Shown here in pieces: positions 7,268 to 7,424 of a stretch of 7,424 bases of DNA. The position numbers and the translations under genes are program-made. Each line of letters begins with the position of its first letter. Position 1 is the first letter of the stretch. The DNA is taken from positions 1 through 7,424 of the forward strand of contig CATZPU010000050.1 of the NCBI GenBank assembly GCA_958422845.1, read 5' to 3'. Below the pieces are notes generated by a model. The model was not told where the DNA came from. It saw nothing but the letters and a program-made list of their open reading frames with translations, and made no database searches. Origin of the DNA: an uncultured Lachnospiraceae bacterium. Lineage in GTDB: Bacteria > Bacillota > Clostridia > Lachnospirales > Lachnospiraceae.

Positions 7268-7307
7268 GGTAGAGACACTCAACCGATCTTGAGCATATAT
7301 AAGTTTT
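7238..7307 (-). promoter_or_regulatory. Purine riboswitch aptamer, guanine-type (C at the specificity position)
   Basis: The minus strand folds as the purine three-way junction. P1 is AAAACTTATA with TATAAGTTTT (10 bp; 7298-7307 and 7238-7247). P2 is CTCAA/TTGAG around GATCGG. J2/3 reads GTCTCTACC. P3 is AACTA/TAGTT around the perfectly conserved L3 loop CCGTAAA. J3/1 is GTC followed by TATA. In xpt numbering the pocket bases U22, U47, U51 and C74 are all present. C74 indicates guanine-like ligands rather than adenine, where U is found. Departures from consensus are U48 to C, A73 to U and a 6-nt L2 loop instead of 7; the GG needed for loop-loop pairing with CC of L3 is kept. It sits between the promoter and guaD and controls the whole operon. 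Confidence 0.92.
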
Positions 7308-7317
7308 TGTTGATATT

Positions 7318-7337
7318 AACCAAAATATTTTTTGGTT
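7318..7337 (-). repeat. AT-rich inverted repeat in the 5' leader
   Basis: AACCAAAA and TTTTGGTT are perfect 8-bp arms around a 4-nt spacer, lying between the predicted transcription start and the riboswitch. In RNA it would be a weak hairpin near the 5' end; in DNA it could be an operator just downstream of the start. On the plus strand it is followed by TTTTTC, but with only two G-C pairs it would be a poor terminator. Function is unknown. Confidence 0.4.
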
Positions 7338-7352
7338 TTTCTTGTATTTTAT

Positions 7353-7381
7353 ACAATATCATAGTTTCTTTTTACTGTCAA
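7353..7381 (-). promoter_or_regulatory. Sigma-A-type promoter of the guaD-ade-permease-xdh operon
   Basis: The minus strand has a perfect -35 TTGACA (7376-7381), a 17-bp spacer and -10 TATTGT (7353-7358) preceded by TGA, an extended -10 element. Transcription should start near 7346, leaving room for the whole riboswitch before guaD at 7131. The region is very AT-rich. I see no gene or other supported element in the remaining bases 7382-7424. Confidence 0.75.
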
Positions 7382-7424
7382 GATATTTTGCACAAATATA
7401 CACAAAACAAACGGCAAATTATCA

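Noticed and set aside
1..7424. Mobile elements, CRISPR arrays, tRNA or rRNA genes
   Set aside because: No transposase, terminal repeats, regularly spaced repeats or recognisable stable RNA sequence was seen.

Overview
The window looks like part of a bacterial purine-catabolism operon, most likely from a Firmicute of the Clostridia/Lachnospiraceae type. The reasons are strong AGGAGG-type ribosome binding sites, a purine riboswitch with an intrinsic terminator, an AT-rich promoter region next to moderately GC-rich genes, and protein families common in gut Clostridia. The genus cannot be fixed from the sequence alone. All genes lie on the minus strand, so transcription runs from the right end to the left.

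Reading with transcription: a sigma-A-like promoter (7353-7381) starts a leader of about 215 nt. The leader holds a small AT-rich dyad (7318-7337), a purine riboswitch aptamer (7238-7307) and a terminator (7189-7267) whose 5' arm is the P3/L3 part of the aptamer. This geometry predicts a ligand-ON transcriptional switch. It controls guaD (guanine deaminase, 5854-7131), ade (adenine deaminase, 4074 to about 5828) and an NCS2/AzgA-type purine permease (2667-4040). After the permease, 131 nt carry two hairpins, the second of which resembles an intrinsic terminator or attenuator. Then come xdhA (molybdopterin subunit of xanthine dehydrogenase, 40-2535) and the first 17 codons of xdhB (FAD subunit), which overlaps the end of xdhA and leaves the window at base 1.

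Together the genes form a logical route: the permease imports purine bases, Ade converts adenine to hypoxanthine, GuaD converts guanine to xanthine, and the Xdh complex oxidises hypoxanthine and xanthine to urate (or interconverts them). A 2Fe-2S subunit gene is expected to the left of the window.

The protein families are all known, and I see no new protein system, mobile element, CRISPR array, tRNA or rRNA. The most interesting content is regulatory: the ON-type purine riboswitch in front of catabolic genes, its departures from the usual binding-core sequence, the double hairpin before xdhA, and an out-of-frame ATG at the best start position of ade.
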